Below are positions 10,201 to 18,800 of a DNA stretch of 29,166 nt, piece by piece; the stretch's first letter is position 1, and every line of letters begins with the position of its first letter. A program made the position numbers and the translations under genes. The notes beneath the pieces are model-generated. The model saw nothing but the letters and a program-made list of their open reading frames with translations, was not told the origin of the DNA and did no database searches. This DNA comes from Phytomonas francai. Its lineage: Eukaryota; Euglenozoa; Kinetoplastea; Trypanosomatida; Trypanosomatidae. Location: positions 1-29,166 of the forward strand of contig MJCC01000028.1 of assembly GCA_001766655.1 (NCBI GenBank). Direction: 5' to 3'.

Positions 10201-13200
10201 CACTCTTTATCTCCTCGGAGGAGCGCAGGATGTTGTCCTTCGAGCTGGAGCGTCACCACTTAGTGAGCGAAATTCAGTACCTGCTTCAGCGCAGCAGTGT
10301 GGACACGGGCAGGTCGATATTTGTGTCAGCTGTAGAGTGTTCGTCGCAGCTGTGGTGGAGCGCTGCTGCGCGGGATCTCTACTTAAATATATGGCCTTCA
10401 GTCTGTGTCGTTTTTGGCCCATCCATGTATGAAGGGAAATTCTCACTGGAAATACTAAACAAGTGTATTCAGGGATTGAAGTCGCTCATGTGTGTTGCAG
10501 CCTGTTTTTCACTACCGACAGAGTGTGAAGTTGCTCAGTCAGCCCTACTACACATGAGCACCTACGATGCAGTGCGCGAGCCATGTCGCAACGCCCTTAT
10601 GGCGGTTGCCACAACGGCTTACTCGGCGAACTTCTCCGCTCGCTCGTGGTACTTGATCTTTAATCTGTTTGCAGAGCTACACCCGGTGTCGGACAGCGCC
10701 GTATTGGGACAGATGGAGAATGTGCTGGCGCGTGTCGAGAGCTACACCCGTCGCTGGTGCGAAAAGGACCCTATGGAAAATGCGCTGGATAATTTAGAGA
10801 CAACCAGGCAGCAGCTTGACGGAAGCCACGGCGAGAGTATTAGTAAGACTATTCTATATGATGATCCCGGTCTGGCAGTAAAACATGTACTGGAAGGCCT
10901 CGTTACGTGGTTGCTAGACGTTCCTGAAGGTAGCAACACCCGTCTTGCTATTGGGCTTCGCCATCTAAAACGCGTTCTCAGCTATTCCATGATCGTACAC
11001 TCCGGTCAAGTCACTGAAGTTGTACATCTCATTAATGTCCGCAGCTTTGCGCAATTTGTTATGCCACACCTAGTAGAGCTGGTGTGCCGGCATGCAGCAG
11101 CTAGTGAATGCCTGCAAGTTATTTTTGAGTGCGTGGTGGATCTGTTGGACACCATATGGACCTCAAACTACGTGAGTCTGTGCTGTACAGGTACTACAGT
11201 TACAGATGGTGTAAAAGAGTCTAGCTGCAATGTCATTGAACCCACTCGAATTAACATTACCAACAGTGCCACGTATCAGACTCATTTTGTTAATTGTTTT
11301 GACCTATTCAAGCTTTGCTTTGTGGGTGTTCGTTCATCCTGCATGTTGGTAAAGGTGCATCTTCTACAGGCCACAAAGGAGCTCATAAGCCGCATCCTGC
11401 GTTCCGCAGCTCTTGACCATGCTCAGCCGCAGTATACCAGCAATGATGACTATAGCAAACACGCACATCCGCCCCTTGAGTTTTCAGTGGTTGTGGCAAC
11501 CTGGTGTCGGGTGCTCTATCCTCTAGTGCGGGCTCTTTCGGACCGTGAGACATCGGGCACAGAGGTTGTGAGTCTTGCAGGTCTGGTACTTCGCCAGCTT
11601 GTGGGGCTCAAAAATGAGTCAGGCAGCGCTGTCGGCAGGGGCGCGTTGGCACCTGTATCTCTATTACCGCTCGTACACACCGTTTTTTCAGCCCTTCTGG
11701 CGCATGCCGCGTATATAGGATGCATGTGTGCGGATCTCGACTGTGCGCAGATATGCGTAGCCCAACTCAACACAATTTGTCGTGACAACCTTGCCACCGC
11801 CGCAGCGAGCAGCCATCACCGCTTTCCAGAGTCGCCACGTGACCCCTACGTGCCAGAGGATTCGCCCAAGGTGTCGCTCTCCCCGTTAAGCGAGTCAGAC
11901 CCGCTCCTGCAGAGCATCGTGGAGTGCTTTAGCAGGGATCCAGAATTTATCGTGATGCATACATTGGAACGGCTGAGCTTGGTTTTGCGGTGCGAGCGTG
12001 AGCAAATCCGCATGGAGGCGGTGGAGAACTTGCGGACCCTCTCACTGCAGTTGCAGCCGGCCCAAGTGCGTGCTGTGGCCCTCCAGATATCTGAAGTCGT
12101 ATTAGAAGGCACCCTTGGCTTTGCAATGCTGCGCCATACAGTTTCCCTGACAGACCCCCGCCTGGTGAGCTTCTGCATCTTTATGATGGAAGTTCCACCC
12201 ACGATGAGGCAGTGCTCGCGGACTGCCTTTAGAGCCACGCTGCCGAGTGTGCTTCACTTCCTGACTAAGGAGCTGCTCGATATTCTTCCTGCTAAGCACC
12301 TGAATGAGGTTGCCCAAGGGATCATGGAGCGGTGCCTTGTCCCGATGGTGGTGTCACATCGGGTGAATTTCCCCCTCACACGTGTGGCAGCGGCCCATTC
12401 ACTGACCCAGTGTGCCTTGTGTTGTCTGACCCGGCACCAGCAACAACAAATGGCGGCAGGAGAAGACAACTCAAAAGTGATGCCCTCAAGGTATCCCTTC
12501 GTGAGTGTGTTGAACTGCATGTGTCTGGTACTCCTTTGCACACGGATGAACATCGATGGCGTAGTGCCTTCCGATGCCGAGTACGTCGGTAAGACATGGC
12601 CTCATACCAGCAGTGGTTCTCTCATTGGAAAGGAATCCAACGAATTTGTAGACTACGTGCAAAGGGCACAACAGGCTCTCCGAGTCTTGGCAGCGGCTGA
12701 TCCACTCGATATTACCGGTAAGCCGTGTAGCGCTTCCGTTTACATTACCACAAATGACAGCGTGGAGGTGAAACAACAGGTTGCACATCCCCAAGCGGAC
12801 AGTGTCGAAACAGTGGGCAATGGTAGACGAGAGTCCCTTAGCATGAATACTATCACCACGGCCATCGCGGAAGGAGAAAACGACAGAACTAAGGCAGAAG
12901 AAGACCCCAGAAGTGTCGTCTCACCCTTTCGCCAATTGGTGCCGGAGGTGGAGCTGGTGACGGACCAGCAGCTCGTCGAATATTGTAATTTTCTAGCGCA
13001 AGTGCTTTCCGGTCTTCCTAAGATACTGGCCGATGCATTAGCGCAGCCACTACCAGCCATCCGAAGCGGTGACGCGACACAGGAAGAAAGGGAAGCTGAA
13101 AGCGATGGGCAGCAACGGAGAGACGGTTGGGCACCACCTGCAGCTCCGGCCACGGTTTTTATCGAACTACTTGCTGAATCCGCACGGATTCTATTCGCTT

Positions 13201-13901
13201 CGCTTTGGCGTGTTCGGCATACCCATGAAATGCAACTCTTTTACACACAATATACGCCCAAGGGCCGTGAGATCTCACCTGAGGCGCTCAAGACGAGTAT
13301 GACCTTGTTACCTCACACGCCCCTCCGCGGCGTCCTTAACAGTTACGTCGAGCTCGCCATCCTTACGGAAAGCTACTCTCTGGCAGAGCTCCGTCGGATT
13401 ACAATTGATGTACTTCGTAGTATCCCTGATATTCAGGCCAGTAGTACCATCGTACAACCTACACATGGCAACCGCCAAGTGGATTCATCCGCTGCGGCCG
13501 AATGGACTCTATTGCAGCGCATGAGCCCTCAGGAGCAGCAACATGTGCGTGCCTGTAGCGTCGGTATGTATCAGGAGCTCGCCATTGTCGTTTCAAATTG
13601 GGTCAAAACCCTTATTCAACCACCAGCACAACTGAGTCCACGTCGGCGAGAAGCTCTCCGAGAGATTTGTCTCGACCCGACTCTGTTCCTATCCCTTGTT
13701 GAGCTGCTCTCACCCACCCTTGAGCCTCTTATTCTGACAGTAAAGGAATACCTCGTTTGGTACATCAAGCAGGGGCAATCTCTAGCCCCAGTCCACACGG
13801 TAACGTTGCCAAGAGAAGTGGCGTTGTTGACAGCGACACCATCTGTAGAATCCCATATGGAAGGCATGGTTGAGACTACACAAGAAGAGGCGGAACGGTA
13901 A
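7242..13901 (+). CDS. Large Sec7-domain ARF guanine nucleotide exchange factor (BIG/GBF class)
   Basis: Large ARF-GEFs exchange GDP for GTP on ARF GTPases at the Golgi or trans-Golgi, driving coat recruitment and vesicle budding. The Sec7 domain spans about 775-957. Motif 1 (LQLPKEGQRVER) holds the catalytic glutamic finger Glu862; motif 2 is MLNTSLHNP at 908-916. Upstream, LYRVYDLN (636-643) occupies the place of the HUS box and is degenerate compared with the usual NYDCD core. Downstream, about 1020-1170 resembles the HDS1 repeat region, followed by about 1,000 helical residues. The order DCB-HUS-Sec7-HDS is that of the BIG/GBF class, not of small cytohesins. At 2,219 residues it is longer than human BIG2 (about 1,785), with Ser/Asp-rich insertions near the N-terminus and near 1870-1960. 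BIG versus GBF type is not resolved. Confidence 0.92.
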   Translation: MKRRGPAEDENYTAFLAQLNLLLTQIRTTVNSADLSSANKAKLNDIRTTVEEWIEELAKVFAQGSMANSVSHSVALVSVDGNAGEEVHSDTTNMDFGSVRSDTVAELQQDCGGSQQEQRMSTADDLTQDMYMGSSKQTNITASENVLESKTIVDLITLMKLLLTNGLPKSSKLRSSAKAMALLVVVRCYSTIAAGLQHVLHQTHSITRISEDGKVVSASTPKSSDTDSRDEIECLEIFVELANDIGLSTRTLKQCLELVIQCANISSPSYMRFAFQLCVDAARQIRDSMLYFQSHFERDGWEFLGEEFNGIVAASNTMSTDVCGERQCNSINGESRDDTSYETMSPEFDAYVEHRAKSIRQLWGPSLTYSIAEVGSVLSSIVKFLADASAINELGAVTELAAVKLDAQSALFSLGGSMPLLSKDGGKREGHLFARESNRSMQHTTEQTTELSTVSDSTHEKDPSLRHASSLDNPLSANNLAASCVLMCLGVSFQADYITTIAECSGDENDGRLAATRILNDSLYGLLKEKGSCGNALLRIMLQKAKWRKSLFKGIVNCIISLRHAVLYTGLNSLRLLVFNHTTECIKEIGYIYTYCVFPFLESKNSPNHVKKCVLSHLISTFLSPSVGGVSMLLHLYRVYDLNIHAHQLNLVQKLVSILSHFVRQASFNDFTHDTAAYQHQERLDDRGNTSPLDTLPSIPFIALNSLLLVLEALRREAPPESDSNSRTSHYLQLLDNRVEKLEQQRLAERLEKSQNAIHEYFGVRDEEINPPDINPMFAKEHDHKLLPRPTLNETEEKILCIVDFLQDIHTLHPETVADYLTTPSVFPLQVCMAYMERLPLAGCGLVEALRVLFAALQLPKEGQRVERILEYFTAAYFKANNVPGINRTVFPFPDVDSCFLVVVASVMLNTSLHNPMAGTRMRKDQFREQLVHCEELKDCPPAFFDDIFQIINQYPLNCAKKKSYAMEGNGHGKDSSKTEIYGSLDSLFISSEERRMLSFELERHHLVSEIQYLLQRSSVDTGRSIFVSAVECSSQLWWSAAARDLYLNIWPSVCVVFGPSMYEGKFSLEILNKCIQGLKSLMCVAACFSLPTECEVAQSALLHMSTYDAVREPCRNALMAVATTAYSANFSARSWYLIFNLFAELHPVSDSAVLGQMENVLARVESYTRRWCEKDPMENALDNLETTRQQLDGSHGESISKTILYDDPGLAVKHVLEGLVTWLLDVPEGSNTRLAIGLRHLKRVLSYSMIVHSGQVTEVVHLINVRSFAQFVMPHLVELVCRHAAASECLQVIFECVVDLLDTIWTSNYVSLCCTGTTVTDGVKESSCNVIEPTRINITNSATYQTHFVNCFDLFKLCFVGVRSSCMLVKVHLLQATKELISRILRSAALDHAQPQYTSNDDYSKHAHPPLEFSVVVATWCRVLYPLVRALSDRETSGTEVVSLAGLVLRQLVGLKNESGSAVGRGALAPVSLLPLVHTVFSALLAHAAYIGCMCADLDCAQICVAQLNTICRDNLATAAASSHHRFPESPRDPYVPEDSPKVSLSPLSESDPLLQSIVECFSRDPEFIVMHTLERLSLVLRCEREQIRMEAVENLRTLSLQLQPAQVRAVALQISEVVLEGTLGFAMLRHTVSLTDPRLVSFCIFMMEVPPTMRQCSRTAFRATLPSVLHFLTKELLDILPAKHLNEVAQGIMERCLVPMVVSHRVNFPLTRVAAAHSLTQCALCCLTRHQQQQMAAGEDNSKVMPSRYPFVSVLNCMCLVLLCTRMNIDGVVPSDAEYVGKTWPHTSSGSLIGKESNEFVDYVQRAQQALRVLAAADPLDITGKPCSASVYITTNDSVEVKQQVAHPQADSVETVGNGRRESLSMNTITTAIAEGENDRTKAEEDPRSVVSPFRQLVPEVELVTDQQLVEYCNFLAQVLSGLPKILADALAQPLPAIRSGDATQEEREAESDGQQRRDGWAPPAAPATVFIELLAESARILFASLWRVRHTHEMQLFYTQYTPKGREISPEALKTSMTLLPHTPLRGVLNSYVELAILTESYSLAELRRITIDVLRSIPDIQASSTIVQPTHGNRQVDSSAAAEWTLLQRMSPQEQQHVRACSVGMYQELAIVVSNWVKTLIQPPAQLSPRRREALREICLDPTLFLSLVELLSPTLEPLILTVKEYLVWYIKQGQSLAPVHTVTLPREVALLTATPSVESHMEGMVETTQEEAER

Positions 13902-14730
13902 GTCCTGTTCGAGCAACCGTGTAAATTTGTTTGGGATTACGTGAAATTCGTTTAGTATAAATGGACTACCGTTAAAGATGTTTTAATTTATTACGAGACT
14001 GGTACAGCGTCATTAACGAATTAACAATTCAAATAGTCATATAAAAAACATATCAGTCAGGATTTCCACTATTACTATTGCTACCGTTACTATGGATTTC
14101 TTCGTGTTTCAATACGGAATAATAAGGATGTAATTTCAGCTTATTTGCTGTGTTATTCTCAAAAGGTCGCTGCTCTTTCAGGGAGGCGTGCCTGCATAAA
14201 TTGTTGATTGCAAGGGTAAAAAATATTATAGAGATGCCAGGCGGATGGTGCATGAACTCTTTATTAATTTTCTTGCGGCTATTTTGCGTGGGATATAACT
14301 TGTTTCTGTTTTCATTTTGGGGGTTTTGTATTTCAAGAGTTAGAATAATAGCATTAAAAAAAAGTGTCGATGCATATGTACCTGAATAGTCTTTGTTGTC
14401 GATTCAATTATAATTTTCCTTATACAAGCCCCCTCTCTCTATTCTCTTTTGCTGATGTTTAACTGCATATAGGACAATGCACTTATAAGGGGAGACTAGA
14501 TTGGCTTATTATTTTCCCATTTTACTTCCCTTCCCAGAGTAAACTCACAATGAACGTGACGCTCTAAGATAAACAAATGTCCTTTTCATCTGCGTGCTAG
14601 ACGCAGGTGTGGTATATTTAAGTGCTTGTAAAATTCACTTTCCTGTCATCATCCCTCTTTCTTCACTAAATAGTAGTTGGCGCGAGAGAAGAGTGAACGG
14701 ATAATTTTAAAAATTAAAGGACGAAACGAG
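13902..14730 (+). other. Intergenic spacer between ARF-GEF and TMEM115-like genes
   Basis: This 0.83 kb AT-rich spacer has a CT-rich tract at 14429-14450 and the likely splicing signal at 14641-14676. A 79-codon open stretch (14150-14389) lacks an ATG near its start and is not called. No RNA gene was recognised. Confidence 0.55.
14641..14676 (+). promoter_or_regulatory. Candidate trans-splicing acceptor of the TMEM115-like gene
   Basis: A strong pyrimidine tract (14641-14667) is followed by AG at 14672-14673 and 14675-14676, 55-58 nt before the ATG at 14731. This supports the ATG over the in-frame TTG at 14677, which would lie at the acceptor itself. Confidence 0.5.
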
Positions 14731-15768
14731 ATGCGTTTTTCAGTCAGCTATATACTAGCAGTGGTCATAGCCATCAATTGGCTTATTTGCCAAATACAGA
14801 GCCTCGATTATGTTACATCTCACCTTACTTTGATCCCAATGCAGTTGCACGTATGGGCGATGATTTTGTATGTCACAGTGGAGCCAAACCTGTTGGTCGC
14901 GCTCTTTAGTATTCTGCTTTTTCTTAAGTACGGTATGATGTTGGAAAGAGGTATGAACAGCAGGATAGCCTATTTGATGTATCTCGTGTTATCAGCCCTA
15001 TGGACCGCATGCTCTCTGCTCGTCATCGAGCTAACGCTAAGCGCGATATTCGGGGCAAGCTACCGCATCTACTATGGACTTTGGCCAGTACTTGAAGCAA
15101 TCCTTATTTCTCAATGCAATAACGATGGATCGGCAGCTGTGGGGTTACAAAAGTCACCACGCGGGGGAGTGGTGAATGATGATAGGGTATATAATCTTGA
15201 CACCGGACGCAGGGAAAGTGCATACACCAAGTGGTCTCTTCGTAAGAACAAATTTCGTGTGCACCACCTGCCGCAGGCTGTTGTGCTTCTTGCTCTTATC
15301 AACGATATCGCCTACGCTGTGGTAGGGGGCCGGGGTCCTGCAGTGCAAAAAAATGATGGTACAACCAGTTCGATCTCTACGCGCACGCACGGCAGCTCCA
15401 CGTTATCATCAATATGCGGTATGTGGCTTGCCTGGGCGTACCTGCGGCATGTACGACATCAGATAAAATTTTCCTTTGACGTATTAGTGTATCCAAGCTC
15501 GTTTCGCCGCATGGTGTGGAGGCTTGGAAATTGGTGTTCAGATGTCACACGCTCAATCCAATCGGCCCTCTGGTCAACAGCAGGTAACAGTAAGATGGAA
15601 AGCGTGCTGCCTGTTGTTAACAACGGAGGCGTATCAATTGAAAATGTTACTCTTCTGCCAGGCTCTACTGCCGAGGAAGCAGAGCGGCGGCGCGCCGCCG
15701 CACTCGCAGCGCTGTCTCGTCGCCTTGAGCAAGTGCGTGTTAGCACAGATGAGACAAATGAAGTGTAA
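14731..15768 (+). CDS. TMEM115: TMEM115-family (DUF1751) multi-pass Golgi membrane protein
   Basis: TMEM115 is a rhomboid-like, catalytically inactive Golgi membrane protein implicated in retrograde Golgi-to-ER traffic. The first ATG gives 345 residues. Hydrophobic segments lie at about 4-22, 40-66, 80-107, 113-128, 180-198 and 225-238. The C-terminal cytosolic part carries the family's most recognisable features: FSFDVLVYPSSFRR (247-260), an LPGSTAEEAERRR element (309-321) and the helix AAALAALSRRLEQV (322-335), which parallel the DAERRRQLALKALNERL-like tail of animal TMEM115. No rhomboid Ser/His catalytic motif is visible. A polar loop (about 130-178) and a Ser/Thr-rich loop (about 205-224) lengthen the luminal or cytosolic connections. 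It directly follows the ARF-GEF gene, another Golgi component. Assignment rests on remembered family motifs. Confidence 0.75.
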   Translation: MRFSVSYILAVVIAINWLICQIQSLDYVTSHLTLIPMQLHVWAMILYVTVEPNLLVALFSILLFLKYGMMLERGMNSRIAYLMYLVLSALWTACSLLVIELTLSAIFGASYRIYYGLWPVLEAILISQCNNDGSAAVGLQKSPRGGVVNDDRVYNLDTGRRESAYTKWSLRKNKFRVHHLPQAVVLLALINDIAYAVVGGRGPAVQKNDGTTSSISTRTHGSSTLSSICGMWLAWAYLRHVRHQIKFSFDVLVYPSSFRRMVWRLGNWCSDVTRSIQSALWSTAGNSKMESVLPVVNNGGVSIENVTLLPGSTAEEAERRRAAALAALSRRLEQVRVSTDETNEV

Positions 15769-17800
15769 TAACACAGAATATATAAACAAGGCTAGAGGTG
15801 CATATTTATCAATGTATATACTTCCCACCCACCCACCCACCCGTTTGAGAATGCGATTGAAATAATCCGTACCATAAGAAGGGTAAATGAAATAGCCTCA
15901 TAAGGAAGATATGGCAAAGTATGTGAGTATTGGTGAGCTCGAACAGGGGAAAAATGAAACAAGATACATCGGTATATCTAGCTTTACATTGAAGTGATGT
16001 TTTCATGTGGACTATCGTACTTCAGTTTTCTGACAAAAAGAGCATGTCGTAACATACCACAGGACTAAGAAACTAGCACCTAGGTAGGAGTATAGTTGCC
16101 TTGCTTTTTCCACAATGCTCCTGAGCATAAGGGGGTAGTTTCCGCTCAGAGTAATTAATTGCACTCACACTAAAAAACAGTGCTTCAAAAATACTATAAG
16201 TTTATCTGTGGCCATTGCTTTGTTGTGAGGCATCAAGTAATTAGCGGAAGTGACATCAGCTTGGTATTTTGGCATTACAGCATACTACAAAGTTGGAGAA
16301 ACGGTAGCTGTTGAGACAGGGACCCTGCTTCGATGTCAATAACAAAATGCCTCGCCAACGTGGTATCAAAAAAGACTGGAAAGGGACTTGCAGCACTTTA
16401 GGAACTTCCTTGGGATACTTCCAGGTGTGAAGCCCCATTCCACTGTTGATAGATCAAATTTCGGCACCCAATCATCGACCTCGTTTCAACAATGTGTAAA
16501 TGTTTCTGTTGTTGGCTCCGCATGGAGTACCAAGTTCGCCACACAACACGATGAGGAGATGTTCTGCTTAGCTTATATAGCCTGTGAATAGGTAGCGATC
16601 CCCACCACCGTGTTACGTGCATCTCCGTAAAACTTGTGTTTCTAGTCATATTAGAAGTCATCGTTAAGATCCCGAAATCTCTTAGGACGTGCTGTTATGC
16701 GTATCTACTACTATTGTTTAAGGTTATTATACTGGCCCCTTTATAGCTTTTTATCAACAGCACAAGCTAGGCTGTTTCCCACACGTTGAAGGGGAATACC
16801 GAAGAGGCTGCAACGCAAGGAAACGCCCATCCCAATGAAACCCATGTGCGTCAGTGCAGTCCCTTTTTAGAATAGAGATTTTCCCCCACAGAATGAAGCA
16901 AATCAGAACAGTGTCGGGTTTTTCCCATTGCTCCAGGGCCCAATCCCCCTCCCTCCTGATACGACTTCCTTCATCCTCTTCGTAGTCGCTCTTACTGTTA
17001 CCGCTCATCCCCAACCCATAATGTATACTCGCTCTAGCTATTGGCAATAACTTGAACGAGATAGAAAGTGTAATTTCTTCTTTAGAAGCACACAATCTTG
17101 TTGTTGCACACGCTGTTTGCTTTAGTAACGTTGATACAGCACTTCAAAGACTAGGTGTGTGCCCTGATGCCCATGAGAGGTATGGTCCATGTAATTTTTC
17201 CCGTAAGGAATCACTTCGTCAATCGAATGTTCAGCTTGCGCTATAACGATATTTTAATGCCAACCCTTAAAGCGGACGCACAGTTCAAATTACTGAGTAC
17301 TACCTCCGAATATGCTAGAAATCGTCTGCTGAGACACCGTGTGGAACTTTCCGTGGTGCCTGTTCATCACTTCTAACGCGAGGGACTGTATAGATCATGC
17401 CATGGAAACAACCTGGCTTAGATGTAGCCATGATTAGGGATTTGCTGGCCCCAAGCGATGGCCTCACATACAAAAACGTGCGGCACGCCGATTTGGATAA
17501 CTCACCTTCATGTTTTTCTTGATCAGGGCCAGTGAATGAGTTGGAATACCCTTGTTTCTGAATGCACCACTCATATTCACTTCACTGCCTCTAGTACCGC
17601 GGTTTGTGATAAATCATCTGATCAGCTCTGCGTGGTGACAGGTAGCGAAATCCCCACGCCGCCGTACCACCTACTCAGATGTTGTGCTTGCTTCTAGATG
17701 TGGATCACATTGCTTTTTAGATACAGTTAGCAAAAAGATATGCGAACACCCAATGCGATTAGCACAAAAGCTTAAATTACACTAAATTTCCCATTCTATA
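15769..17800. other. About 2 kb gene-free, possibly decayed region
   Basis: Unusually long non-coding stretch for a kinetoplastid gene cluster. It is less AT-rich than the other spacers and carries many short open stretches (60-113 codons) on both strands, such as 16754-17095 minus and 17155-17376 plus, none with a recognisable domain or a convincing start. The composition suggests broken former coding DNA, perhaps a degenerate retroelement or gene remnant, but I cannot identify it. A CCCA microsatellite lies at 15824-15842. Confidence 0.45.
15824..15842. repeat. CCCA tetranucleotide microsatellite
   Basis: About five CCCA units lie just downstream of the TMEM115-like gene, where they may act as part of a pyrimidine-rich processing region. 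Confidence 0.85.
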
Positions 17801-18535
17801 TGTCGTCGTCCTCGAAGTCGAGCACGTAGAACGGGCTTCCCTTGAGAAAAGTTATATCCGGGTTCTTTTTGCATCGTGATATCTTCTGTTGGGGGGAGGC
17901 CGGAAAGGTCTCAAGCGTTGGCAACCTCAAACATGGGAAACACGAATAACCATGCTGTCATACCCACAATTGCTTTCTATATTCCTCATGAAGTTTTTTA
18001 AGCTCAAGCAAAAGATCGAAAGCCTTGTATAAGCAACATAAATACCATCCATACCAACCCACCTACGCGTATTATATTCCACCGAAACTAAACAAATGGG
18101 CCAACAAATATCTGAGTGCTGCAACACGCCGCTGGACTTGCTAGGACTGGAGCAAATCCACTGGAATGGAAACGCAGGTGCTTGCTACGAGGTCTGGAAG
18201 TGTACACCATTTTGCGGGTCGCCGGACTTAATGAATGCGATTTGCTGTGTCATTCATTGGACTTGCCTATCGTGGTGCTCGGCATCCAAACTGTACGCCA
18301 CCTCATTGAGCGAAAGATGCGCGATCTGGCCCCATTGTTGCTGCCTCCTATGTTGCCCCGTTGGACGCCTGTTCACACGTTATAATCTTCGTAAGAAGTC
18401 TGGTACCAAAGGCAATATGGTGGGCGACTGTATTTGCATCTGGTGCTGCGCCCCGTGCGCGTGCTGCCAGGAACTACGCAGCGTGGGTATGGATGGTTGG
18501 CGTATCGTGGGGGACTTCCAAGTGCCAGAGATCTG
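17801..18535 (+). repeat. Direct repeat, copy 1 (PLAC8 gene and its 5' flank)
   Basis: This 735-bp segment matches 18801-19535 at an exact 1,000-bp offset. I found only about five substitutions between the copies. It holds about 295 bp of 5' flank, including the likely trans-splicing signal, and the first 146 codons of the PLAC8-family gene. Identity drops sharply at both ends. After 18535 the copies can still be aligned without gaps to the stop codon, but differ at many positions. Confidence 0.95.
17971..18002 (+). promoter_or_regulatory. Candidate trans-splicing acceptor, PLAC8 gene copy 1
   Basis: Pyrimidine-rich tract (17971-17987) with AG at 17992-17993 and 18001-18002, about 95-105 nt before the ATG. 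The same signal is present 1,000 bp downstream in copy 2 because it lies within the repeat. Confidence 0.4.
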
Positions 18536-18563
18536 TACACCAAACAGTAAGTTTCTTCTCTAA
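18096..18563 (+). CDS. PLAC8-family Cys-rich protein, copy 1 (ama1-like)
   Basis: The 155-residue protein has 23 cysteines. The PLAC8 signature is the pair of Cys blocks CCCLLCCPVG (81-90) and DCICIWCCAPCACCQELR (111-128), joined by the linker RYNLRKKSGTKGN (95-107), matching the family order of CC-rich block, basic segment, CxxxxCPxCxxCQxxREL. The N-terminus MGQQISECC fits N-myristoylation at Gly2 (Ser at position 6) with palmitoylatable Cys8/Cys9, so it is probably membrane-associated. Trypanosomatid proteins called Ama1 belong to this family as I recall it; other PLAC8 proteins affect cadmium resistance, organ size or membrane calcium channels, so function here is open. It is the penultimate plus-strand gene before the convergent switch. 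It differs from copy 2 at Met46, Val143 and the last eight residues. Confidence 0.85.
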   Translation: MGQQISECCNTPLDLLGLEQIHWNGNAGACYEVWKCTPFCGSPDLMNAICCVIHWTCLSWCSASKLYATSLSERCAIWPHCCCLLCCPVGRLFTRYNLRKKSGTKGNMVGDCICIWCCAPCACCQELRSVGMDGWRIVGDFQVPEICTPNSKFLL

Positions 18564-18800
18564 ATGTATGTAGTCGTCTCTCTTTGAACACCACTAAGAT
18601 ATTTTTTGTTTCTTTTTCCCCTTTCACCCTCAATAAAAAATTGTCTCATAATTTATTGGTATGTAAATAAGTAGAATGTATAAAATTATTGTTCCGTAAT
18701 CATTTATATACAATTGTCTGACTAAAATGGGAAAAGGGTAAGCTAATGTAATACAGATCTATGTGTCCGAGACGCTGGGTGCCCATTTTGTTCTTCTTCA
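18564..18800 (+). other. Spacer between the two PLAC8 copies
   Basis: AT-rich 237 bp with a strong pyrimidine tract at 18601-18631 followed by CAATAAAA, likely part of 3'-end and trans-splicing processing. The motif CTTTGAACACCA after the stop also occurs after the stop of copy 2, showing that the two 3' flanks are diverged homologues. Confidence 0.55.

Noticed and set aside
14150..14389. 79-codon plus-strand open stretch with hydrophobic segment between ARF-GEF and TMEM115-like genes
   Set aside because: It begins with GTG, has no ATG until about a third of the way in, and is AT-biased. It looks like spacer DNA.
17927..18127. Minus-strand 66-codon open stretch repeated at 18927-19127
   Set aside because: It is identical in both places only because it lies within the DNA repeat. 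It is antisense to the PLAC8 leader and has no domain.
18116..18385. Second plus-strand frame inside each PLAC8 gene (89 codons)
   Set aside because: It overlaps the PLAC8 frame, has no family features, and the PLAC8 frame explains the sequence.
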